A stretch of 40,537 nucleotides of DNA from Moorena bouillonii PNG. GTDB taxonomy: Bacteria > Cyanobacteriota > Cyanobacteriia > Cyanobacteriales > Coleofasciculaceae. The notes below the pieces were generated by a model. It did no database searches and was not told where the DNA came from. It worked only from the letters and a program-made list of their open reading frames with translations. The translations under genes were made by a program, and so were the position numbers. Positions within the stretch are counted from its first letter, which is position 1, and each line of letters opens with the position of its first letter. Of this stretch, positions 34,301 through 40,537 are shown piece by piece. Location: positions 2,063,480-2,104,016 of the forward strand of contig NZ_MKZS01000001.1 of NCBI RefSeq assembly GCF_001942495.1, given 5' to 3'.

Positions 34301-35269
34301 AAGGCTATTACGGTTACTACTAATGACACCGGAAGACCGCAAGAGATTTGGGTCCGTTGGCATCAAGTTCCGGATTTCTATCAATCAGAACCACGGGATC
34401 GCCATTATGTCTTTGATAATCTTACCGGAAAAATCACCTTTGGGGATGGACGCAATGGACTGATTCCTCCTCCTGGTCAAGGCAATATCCGCATGAGTCG
34501 CTATCAAACTGGTGGTGGAACTGCTGGAAACAAACCGGCTGGAGCCATTGTCCAACTCAAAACCACAGTCCCCTATGTGGACAAAGTGATTAACCATCAA
34601 GCAGCAGCAGGGGGGGCCCAAGCGGAAAGCCTTGAATCCCTAATCGAGCGGGCACCTAAGGAAATTCGCCATCGTCAGCGTGCTGTGACTAGGGAAGACT
34701 ACGAAGATTTAGCCAAGCTGGCTTCACCAGAGGTAAGCAGAGCCAAGTGTGTACCCTTAGCCAATTTGAAAACCAATCCCCTGGCTGGACTGGAGACCAA
34801 GCCGGATTCATCGGGAACAGTGAGTGTAATTATTGTACCCCGCTCCACGGAAGCTAAACCCCTACCCAGTTTGGAGCTAATCAAGCGCGTCCAAAACTAC
34901 CTACAAGCCTACACCGAACCCACAGTGGCAATCTCTGTAGTGGGCGCTCTCTATGTCCGTGTCAATATTACCACTGAAATTGCGGTTACTTCCCTAGAAG
35001 GATCTCGTGAGGTAGCACAAACAGTGGAACAAACCTTAGCTAGTTTTCTGCATCCCCTCACGGGGGGTTTTGACGGAATGGGTTGGAATTTTGGTCGTCA
35101 ACCCTATAAATCGGACTTATACCGACTACTGGAGAGAGTGCCGGGAGTAGACCATGTTTCTAGCTTGGAGGTGAATGACATCGAAGAACTAGAAGGTGCT
35201 AGCCAGACTAATCGCTTTTTAGTCTATTCCGGCAACCACACCATCACTTTAACCTTTGTGGAATCCTGA
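31340..35269 (+). CDS. Large baseplate assembly protein (Afp11/gp6, baseplate J type)
   Basis: A 1,309-residue wedge protein. Start ATG 31,340 overlaps the gp25 stop by one base and follows a GGGAG site; an earlier TTG at 31,337 is also open. The first part (residues about 100-160, FLDLLGASRLPPQPARVPLTF) and repeated beta-rich blocks with W-E-W/Y motifs (KWEFWNGKKW, LWEYWDGQAW) are typical of putative baseplate proteins. The C-terminal 250 residues carry the J-like core (RHRQRAVTREDYEDLAK, FGRQPYKSDLYRLLE), which is paralogous to the following protein. It is 8 bp from the next gene. Confidence 0.93.
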   Translation: MVKLAPKIDQRTAKDIADQVLYGQNSCKVVIFAFSLLIQSRLYRLALLLQEFRKHTDTGETKPLQELIKHYTGKTQPVQGRSAAIVNIFARFAEIIIERLNQVPDKNFLAFLDLLGASRLPPQPARVPLTFSLAAGTTVDAVVPKGTQVAAPPAEGEQDPVIFETERELVVTAAKLDSVFVRDPEQDLYSDRSSIITTPASPGVDIFRGNQPIEHILYIGHSKLLGFAEIDTFKVTINFSKALGEGGKIKWQIWQETEDGANWQDITPRNDETQGLRSRGDRDIQFSNITALPLTTVNSVTSRWLRCRLVTPITLADESSTDMVSANELPEIDEIKIEASISSSNLLIETGFTNQSPLDLTKDFFPFGEKPKFGTTLYLANSQAFSQDKAEVTLNIRFTSPASGIPPTLTDGEPKLKWEFWNGKKWMAIGTSTLEGGLPANSNQTFEDTTKAFTITGYFDQVLLFSEEQYIDLTEEAISSDTTGFELNKNTGDILYVGATETFKDINFSLATKGTNYTLTFEYFKGSEWTQLTKDNNNLKDNTSNWTADSRVEFAIPTDWQQTNINDANLYWIRIKTSTSPTNITQALQLNQGYVRFTFPEPPVPTMVNGVEDFWIRVRISSGNYGREARYERIVPTPEPPAPEYRFIEATFAPPSISSIGVSYTLTISEEPEALLTYNDSVYSSNLVKRIDSKNKIIPFQRTELDEKAFYLGFSLPLARTEFTNRKISLFNWVNEVKYGEKLVPFLPNKSKKNGEPGSLVIHNFCLTNNISLAGFEVKIFGTNWEHNVPDLLDREANSEQELEIRLEIPADAKLEDKDRGFLQISQDNNSSIVYNAVFETIVGTQLPQTEQVQLLWEYWDGQAWQQLTIRDETENFTRSGLIEFLPPGDFSPKEDFNLPPRYWLRVKWFKGDYDVEPRLKQVLLNTTMAAQTATIQKEIVGSSDGTENQTFQTTSQPILAGQELEVREPEIPSALEKDKILLEEGEKAITVTTNDTGRPQEIWVRWHQVPDFYQSEPRDRHYVFDNLTGKITFGDGRNGLIPPPGQGNIRMSRYQTGGGTAGNKPAGAIVQLKTTVPYVDKVINHQAAAGGAQAESLESLIERAPKEIRHRQRAVTREDYEDLAKLASPEVSRAKCVPLANLKTNPLAGLETKPDSSGTVSVIIVPRSTEAKPLPSLELIKRVQNYLQAYTEPTVAISVVGALYVRVNITTEIAVTSLEGSREVAQTVEQTLASFLHPLTGGFDGMGWNFGRQPYKSDLYRLLERVPGVDHVSSLEVNDIEELEGASQTNRFLVYSGNHTITLTFVES

Positions 35270-35281
35270 GGAGGGTAGCTC

Positions 35282-36295
35282 ATGCCAATAGAATTGCCTA
35301 ATCTTGATGACCGCACCTATGACGACTTGGTGCAAGAAGCCCTGGGTATGATTCCCAGCTATGCCCCGAAATGGACTAATCACAATCCTTCTGATCCTGG
35401 TATTACCGTCATTGAGCTGTTTGCCTACCTTACCGAAATGCTGCTCTATCGGCAAAATCGGGTGACAGAGGCCAATATGCGGATGTTTTTACAACTGCTG
35501 AATGGACCAGATTGGCAGCAAACCAAGGATTTACAGACAGAGATTAAAGAGGCAATTACCCAAGTACGCGATCGCTACCGAGCCATCACCTGTGCCGACT
35601 TTGTGGAATTAGCCCGAGAAATGAAACCAAATGATGCAGATGATACCGTTGCCAGGGCACACTGTATACCTCGACGTAACCTTGATTCGGAAAATGCCTT
35701 AGTCGAAAATACCTTAGTCGAACCTGTGGATCAACCAGGTCATGTGAGTATTGTGATTATCCCCGACAGCAATAATCGTGAAAATAGCCCCCCTCAACCA
35801 AGCTCAAGGCTGATTAACGAGGTAAAAAACCACTTAGAAGAACGGCGATTGATTGGCACGGCAATCCATGTAGTTATGCCACGGTACATCACCCTTAGCA
35901 TCAGATTAACCATACACCTCAACCGAGAAGCAGACGTAGCAACCACTAGGACCAACATAAATAACGCACTGGAAAACTTTTTCGATCCCCTACCAAATCC
36001 TGACAATCCTCAAGGTTGGCCATTTGGTCGAAATGTTTATGTTTCGGAAGTTTATCAACTACTTGATGAACTAGAAGGTGTGGATTATGTAGAAAAAACC
36101 AACCAGGAAGATAAAGAGCAAGACGAAGTATTTTTTCCTCGTCCTGATGCCATAAACAATCAACAACGCCTAGTTAAAACCAACGGACAGCTAAGTGCCA
36201 TCGAGGTCAAACCAGAAGAACTAGTGTATTTAGATCTTACCGCCAGCGATATAGACATCATATCCCCCTTAGAAACCCTTGATTTCAACGGTTAA
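35282..36295 (+). CDS. Second baseplate J-type protein (Afp12-like)
   Basis: A 337-residue partner of the preceding protein. The N-terminus (LPNLDDRTYDDLVQEALGMIP, HNPSDPGITVIELFAYLTEMLLYR) is the baseplate motif; the rest matches the C-terminal core of Afp11 in order (RYRAITCADFVELAR, VSIVIIPD, FGRNVYVSEVYQLLDEL). In known baseplates two gp6-type proteins form the iris ring as a pair. A GGAGGG site precedes the ATG. The gpI-type gene begins 6 bp later. Confidence 0.92.
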   Translation: MPIELPNLDDRTYDDLVQEALGMIPSYAPKWTNHNPSDPGITVIELFAYLTEMLLYRQNRVTEANMRMFLQLLNGPDWQQTKDLQTEIKEAITQVRDRYRAITCADFVELAREMKPNDADDTVARAHCIPRRNLDSENALVENTLVEPVDQPGHVSIVIIPDSNNRENSPPQPSSRLINEVKNHLEERRLIGTAIHVVMPRYITLSIRLTIHLNREADVATTRTNINNALENFFDPLPNPDNPQGWPFGRNVYVSEVYQLLDELEGVDYVEKTNQEDKEQDEVFFPRPDAINNQQRLVKTNGQLSAIEVKPEELVYLDLTASDIDIISPLETLDFNG

Positions 36296-36301
36296 AAACC
36301 A

Positions 36302-37096
36302 ATGAAAAACTCAGCCCGTTACCCCAGTAAACTTTTAGACTATCTGCCAGAGATTTATCAAAGCGATCCTTTCGTTGGTCAATTTTTACTACCCTTTGAA
36401 AATATTCTTTTGGGTCGTGCACATGGGATCAACTTTTGTGAGCAGGGTTTAGAAGAAAATATTGCCCGTATTTCTAATTACTTCCATCCCAAAAAAACAC
36501 CCCCAGACTTTCTGCCCTGGTTATCTAGCTGGGTAGCGTTGAGTCTCAGAGCAGATTTAGATGTCCAAAAACAACGGAATTTTCTGGCCAATACCGTCAG
36601 ACTGTATCGTTTTCGAGGGACTAAAGACAATTTACAAGAACTGCTAGAATTATTTCTAGAGGACGAGGAAAAAGTCACCATTATCGACGCTTCCAATGCC
36701 GAATTTCAAATTGGTGACACCCAACTCCTGGAGCCCGAAAACCCAATTGACCCCGAAGAAATTCCAATTTACCCGGAAGGACTTCCCTCGCGATCGCTCC
36801 TGGGTAGAGGCACTTACCTTGGTGGTGGTATCCCCCACTTTTTTATAGTAAGAATTACTCCAGCTCAAGGATTAAACCCAGAGCAACTCAAACGACAAAT
36901 AGAAATCGCTAATGCCATCATCGAACAGGAAAAACCAGCCCATAGCAAGTACAGACTAGAAATTATTTACACCACGCAGATTGGTGGTACTTTTGATTCT
37001 GATTCTGATTCTGAAGAAGTTACGGGTTCCCAGATTGGAATTAATACTATTTTGGGCAATATTACCGAAAATGACGAATCTATCTTAGGAGAGTAA
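36302..37096 (+). CDS. Phage tail protein I-like baseplate protein
   Basis: A 264-residue protein of the P2 gpI/Afp13-region type (YLPEIYQSD, FLPFENILLG, FLPWLSSWVAL, YRFRGTKDNLQELLELFL). It connects the baseplate wedges to fibres in related machines. The C-terminus has an acidic Asp/Ser run (about residues 240-246). The stop TAA shares one base with the ATG of the fibre gene, so the two are coupled. Confidence 0.9.
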   Translation: MKNSARYPSKLLDYLPEIYQSDPFVGQFLLPFENILLGRAHGINFCEQGLEENIARISNYFHPKKTPPDFLPWLSSWVALSLRADLDVQKQRNFLANTVRLYRFRGTKDNLQELLELFLEDEEKVTIIDASNAEFQIGDTQLLEPENPIDPEEIPIYPEGLPSRSLLGRGTYLGGGIPHFFIVRITPAQGLNPEQLKRQIEIANAIIEQEKPAHSKYRLEIIYTTQIGGTFDSDSDSEEVTGSQIGINTILGNITENDESILGE

Positions 37097-40000
37097 TGAT
37101 TATGAAATATATTCAACGTCCCAATTACTTTACTTCCCAGTTTCTATTAGAAAAAGACTTTAACGATGAGCAAACCTACCATCGTGACATGCGCCTGCGT
37201 CACAATAGCTTACTCCATGAATGGGGTGTGGTGGAAGGATTAAAAGTAACCAGAGCCGAGCCGAAAAAAATTGCGGTTAGTGAGGGCATGGCCATTGATA
37301 AATATGGTCGAGAAATTATTCTTTTACCCGATTGTACAGTACCGGACACGATTAACACGATTAACTTAGATGTAGATGTATTAGAACCCAATACAACTAT
37401 TGAAATTACCGTCATCTATGATGAAATTAAGGATGATGGTGACGAAGTAGCGGTAGGTAATGATAAAAAATACACTCGCACCTCTGAACGTCCCAAGTTT
37501 GTCATTTACGGGAGTAAAACAAGTAAAGACAATCTCCAAGACGGTAATGTAGATGTAAAAACTGGTTTTGCCCCTACCGATGATAATGTGATTCTGTTGG
37601 CACAGGTGACCCTAGACAACAACGGTGAGGTTACTGAAAATGCAGTGGATAATTCTGTACGCAAGCTTGCTGGTGCTAAGTTATCTAACCTCGATAAGTT
37701 AGAGGTAGATGGTATCATTTCCGCCAAAAACTTAAATCTGACAGAAAATTCAACCATCGATGGTGACCTGACAGTGAATGGAAACCTGGAAGTAATAGGG
37801 AATGTGATTGCCCGTGATACCGAGCATATTGTTGGGGATGTGTCCTTGGGGGATGCGGATAATCATGAAGTGAAAGTTACAGGGGTAATTCGCTCAGGGC
37901 ATTCATCTGGAGCCTTGAGGGTGGATGATGGGTTACATACCACTGGTGCTCTGACAGTGGATGGTAATGTTGGTATTGGCAAAAATAATCCTACGGAAAA
38001 ATTAGAGGTAGCTGGAACTGTTAAAGCCACTAGGTTTGAAGGGGATGGTTCTGGTTTAACTGGTATTGGTGCTGGAAAGTGGTCTGATGGTGGTAGTAAC
38101 GGTATTTACTATAACAATGGCAATGTAGGTATTGGTACAAATAGCACCTATGCTGAACTCACGGTTAACGGCTCAATCGGATTTGCCAACGGGACAGCCC
38201 CCATGATGTACATCCATCAAAGTGGTACAAACAATGCATCTCGACCAATCATTGCTCATTCCCCACGTTATCGAAACTGGGGAGTTGAATACCGAGATCA
38301 GGAAGATATAATGGTTTTTCAAGGAAGCGGACAACCAGTTTTATCAGTTGGTCTTCGTTCTAAAAAAGTTGGTATTGGCATTACAAATCCTACGGAAAAA
38401 TTAGAGGTAGATGGAACTGTTAAAGCCACTAGGTTTGAAGGGGATGGTTCTGGTTTAACTGGTATTAGCGCTGGTGGCACAAAGTGGTCTGATGGTAGTA
38501 ATAACAGTATTTACTATAACCATGGCAATGTAGGTATTGGGACAAATAGCACCTATGCTGAACTCACGGTTAACGGCTCAATCGGATTTGCCAACGGGAC
38601 AGCCCCCATGATGTACATCCATCAAAGTGGTAAAAACAATGCACCTCGACCAATCATTGCTCATTCCCCATCTCATCCAAACTGGGGAGTTGAATACCGA
38701 GATCACGGAGATCTAATGGTTTTTCAAGGAAGCGGAGAACCCGTTTTATCAGTTGGTCTTGGTTCAAAAAAAGTTGGTATTGGCACCAATAATCCTAGGC
38801 AGAAATTAGAGGTAGCTGGAACTGTTAAAGCCACTAGGTTTGAAGGGGATGGTTCTGGTTTAACTGGTATTAGGGCTGGCGCTGAAACCAAGTGGTATGA
38901 TGGTAGTAATAACAGTATTTACTATAACCATGGCAATGTAGGTATTGGTACAAATAGTACCTATGCTGAACTCACGGTTAACGGCTCAATCGGATTTGCC
39001 AACGGGACAGCCCCCATGATGTACATCCATCAAAGTGGTACAAACAATGCATCTCGACCAATCATTGCTCATTCCCCACGTTATCGAAACTGGGGAGTTG
39101 AATACCGAGAGCACGGAGATCTAATGGTTTTTCAAGGAAGCGGAGAACCCGTTTTATCAGTTGGTCTTGGTTATAAAAAAGTTGGTATTGGCATTACAAA
39201 TCCTACGGAAAAATTAGAGGTAGCTGGAACTGTTAAAGCCACTAGGTTTGTAGGGGATGGTTCTGGTTTAACTGGCATTAGGGCTGGCAGTGAAACCAAG
39301 TGGTCTGATGGTAGTAATAACAGTATTTACTATAACCATGGCAATGTAGGTATTGGGACAAATAGCACCTATGCTGAACTCACGGTTAACGGCTCAATCG
39401 GATTTGCCAACGGGACAGCCCCGATGATGTACATCCATCAAAGTGCTAGAAACAATGCATCTCGACCAATCATTGCTCATTCCCCATCTCATCGAAACTG
39501 GGGAGTTGAATACCGAGAGCACGGAGATCTAATAGTTTTTCAAGGAAGCGGAGAACCCGTTTTATCAGTTGGTCTTGGTTCTAAAAAAGTTGGTATTGGC
39601 ACCAATAATCCTAGGCAGAAATTAGAGGTAGCTGGAACTGTTAAAGCCACTAGGTTTGAAGGGGATGGTTCTGGTTTAACTGGTATTAGTGCTGGTGGCA
39701 CAAAGTGGTCTGATGGTGGTAGTAACAGGATTTACTATAATGCTGGCAATGTCGGCATTGGCACAAATAATCCTACTCAAAAATTAGAAGTGGCTGGAAG
39801 CGTCAAGGCCATTGCTACTAATACGGGCAATAGAACGGCCTATGGAGTTCAAAGCGTTGTAGGAGGCAATCGCAATGGCACTAAATTTGGTTTGTATGCA
39901 CAAGCAACAGGTGGTACCAGTGGTAGCCGATTTGGTGTCTACGGCAGAGCCGATGCTCATAATAATACCAGTGCAATTGTATACGGTGTCTACGGTCGTG

Positions 40001-40389
40001 CCAGAGGTGGCAAAACTAGTTATGCTGGCTACTTCGATGGTAATGCAAATGTAACAGGTCATTTAACATATCGCACTATTGGGCAAGTATCCTCACGAGA
40101 GTTGAAAGAGAATATTAATACCCTGGCCATAGAAGATGCTATAGAAACCCTGGAAGGACTCAATCCGGTCCAATTCAGCTACAAAAAAGATCACCAAAAA
40201 GAAACCCACATTGGATTTATTGCGGAAGATGTGCCGGATTTAGTGGCCAGTCATGATCGGAAAACCCTCAGTCCGATGGATATCGTGGCGGTTTTAACTA
40301 AAGTGGTGAAGGAGCAAAACAATACGATTTCCTTGCTAATGGAGAAGGTACAAACTTTGGAACAGAAAAGTCAATCTAGCGCTTTTTAG
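37096..40389 (+). CDS. Large tail-fibre-like protein with S74 intramolecular chaperone
   Basis: A 1,097-residue protein, probably trimeric. ATG 37,102 (MKYIQRPNYF) may be the real start. The N-terminal ~110 residues (PNYFTSQFLLEKDFNDEQ, GVVEGLKV) are a baseplate-attachment type domain. A beta-helical shaft follows with GNVGIGT and KLEVAGTVKATRF units. Four near-identical repeats of about 135 residues lie at roughly 340-880. The C-terminal 100 residues are an S74 (endosialidase-type) chaperone: the likely nucleophile is Ser999 with Lys1004 (SSRELKENI), followed by GFIAEDVP and a coiled coil. S74 domains assist trimer folding and cut themselves off. It may bind a surface or another cellular partner. 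Confidence 0.92.
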   Translation: MIMKYIQRPNYFTSQFLLEKDFNDEQTYHRDMRLRHNSLLHEWGVVEGLKVTRAEPKKIAVSEGMAIDKYGREIILLPDCTVPDTINTINLDVDVLEPNTTIEITVIYDEIKDDGDEVAVGNDKKYTRTSERPKFVIYGSKTSKDNLQDGNVDVKTGFAPTDDNVILLAQVTLDNNGEVTENAVDNSVRKLAGAKLSNLDKLEVDGIISAKNLNLTENSTIDGDLTVNGNLEVIGNVIARDTEHIVGDVSLGDADNHEVKVTGVIRSGHSSGALRVDDGLHTTGALTVDGNVGIGKNNPTEKLEVAGTVKATRFEGDGSGLTGIGAGKWSDGGSNGIYYNNGNVGIGTNSTYAELTVNGSIGFANGTAPMMYIHQSGTNNASRPIIAHSPRYRNWGVEYRDQEDIMVFQGSGQPVLSVGLRSKKVGIGITNPTEKLEVDGTVKATRFEGDGSGLTGISAGGTKWSDGSNNSIYYNHGNVGIGTNSTYAELTVNGSIGFANGTAPMMYIHQSGKNNAPRPIIAHSPSHPNWGVEYRDHGDLMVFQGSGEPVLSVGLGSKKVGIGTNNPRQKLEVAGTVKATRFEGDGSGLTGIRAGAETKWYDGSNNSIYYNHGNVGIGTNSTYAELTVNGSIGFANGTAPMMYIHQSGTNNASRPIIAHSPRYRNWGVEYREHGDLMVFQGSGEPVLSVGLGYKKVGIGITNPTEKLEVAGTVKATRFVGDGSGLTGIRAGSETKWSDGSNNSIYYNHGNVGIGTNSTYAELTVNGSIGFANGTAPMMYIHQSARNNASRPIIAHSPSHRNWGVEYREHGDLIVFQGSGEPVLSVGLGSKKVGIGTNNPRQKLEVAGTVKATRFEGDGSGLTGISAGGTKWSDGGSNRIYYNAGNVGIGTNNPTQKLEVAGSVKAIATNTGNRTAYGVQSVVGGNRNGTKFGLYAQATGGTSGSRFGVYGRADAHNNTSAIVYGVYGRARGGKTSYAGYFDGNANVTGHLTYRTIGQVSSRELKENINTLAIEDAIETLEGLNPVQFSYKKDHQKETHIGFIAEDVPDLVASHDRKTLSPMDIVAVLTKVVKEQNNTISLLMEKVQTLEQKSQSSAF
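38119..39744 (+). repeat. Four near-identical 405-408-bp coding repeats in the fibre gene
   Basis: The landmark GGCAATGTAGGTATTGG starts at 38,119, 38,524, 38,932 and 39,340, and a variant at 39,745 closes the array, giving steps of 405, 408, 408 and 405 bp. Within a unit nearly all bases agree; differences cluster in the codons around YIHQS-x-NN and AHSP-x-HxNW. Confidence 0.95.
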
Positions 40390-40420
40390 CCTAATCAGCT
40401 AAACAGAATTTTTTACTTCT

Positions 40421-40537
40421 TCCCTGCTCCCTGCTCCCTGCTCCCTGCTCCCTGCTCCCTGCTCCCTGCTCCCTGCTCCCTGCTCCCTGCTCCCTGCTCC
40501 CTGCTCCCTGCTCCCTGCTCCCTGCTCCCTGCTCCCT
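40421..40537. repeat. Long TCCCTGC heptamer array at the window end
   Basis: About 16.7 perfect units of TCCCTGC over 117 bp, 32 bp after the fibre stop; the array may go on beyond the window. A two-to-three-unit copy of the same heptamer lies at 28,564-28,583. Confidence 0.97.

Noticed and set aside
20800-40389. Prophage
   Set aside because: Only tail-type genes are present. There is no capsid, portal, terminase, lysis, integrase or repressor gene, and the gene set (DUF4255 cap, LysM, split hub and spike, DUF6760) is that of an injection system.
40421-40537. CRISPR array or assembly artefact
   Set aside because: Seven-base units without spacers; the same heptamer occurs elsewhere in the window and heptamer STRRs are usual in such genomes. 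The exact copy number could still be wrong.

Overview
The window comes from a cyanobacterium, probably a large filamentous one. The signs are the many HIP1 octamers (GCGATCGC) in and between genes, several sets of short tandem heptamer repeats, MITE-like GC-rich palindromes, an ETR1-like sensor kinase and cyanobacterial-type contractile injection genes. Marine filamentous genera with repeat-rich genomes, such as Moorena, are a guess from the repeat style; nothing here fixes the genus.

Layout. 1-1.5 kb: mnmE. 2.4-8.3 kb: a small metabolic island with an Fe(II)/2-oxoglutarate dioxygenase, an EctB-like diaminobutyrate aminotransferase and a DUF4392 (D-glutamate cyclase-like) protein in series. 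A second, convergent ectB-like gene is dead, carrying an in-frame stop codon and a complete 1.27-kb IS4-family element with clear inverted repeats and target duplication. 8.6-12.3 kb: a SAM methyltransferase, an ABC-2 exporter pair and a small secreted protein. 12.4-19.6 kb (minus strand): a ComFB-like protein, a receiver with Glu in place of the phosphoacceptor Asp, an unrecognised protein, then a phosphorelay operon (REC-wHTH-Hpt-REC-REC regulator, ETR1-like multi-PAS histidine kinase, single REC). 19.7-20.2 kb: a one-cysteine PrxQ.

20.8-40.4 kb (plus strand): a contractile injection system (CIS) of the eCIS type. Order: Pvc16-like cap, sheath, tube, tail-assembly protein, DUF6760-like ORF, giant repeat protein, LysM baseplate protein, hub, spike, PAAR-like tip, gp25, two baseplate-J-type proteins, gpI-type protein, and an S74-terminated fibre. 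There is no capsid, portal, terminase, lysis or integrase gene, so this is not a prophage. The AAA+ ATPase and a classical tape measure are not in the window and may lie beyond its right edge. A thylakoid-anchored CIS is known from Anabaena, so the machine class is described. What looks unusual is a DUF6760-like reading frame with no start codon in the -1 frame of the preceding gene, a Ser/Thr-rich protein built of 61-residue repeats, a GC-rich palindromic element read in-frame inside that protein, and a fibre gene with four nearly identical ~406-bp repeats.

The spaces between genes hold at least ten heptamer tandem arrays of different sequence, some at the ends of inverted-repeat elements, and one heptamer-like tract is translated as a linker in the large response regulator.
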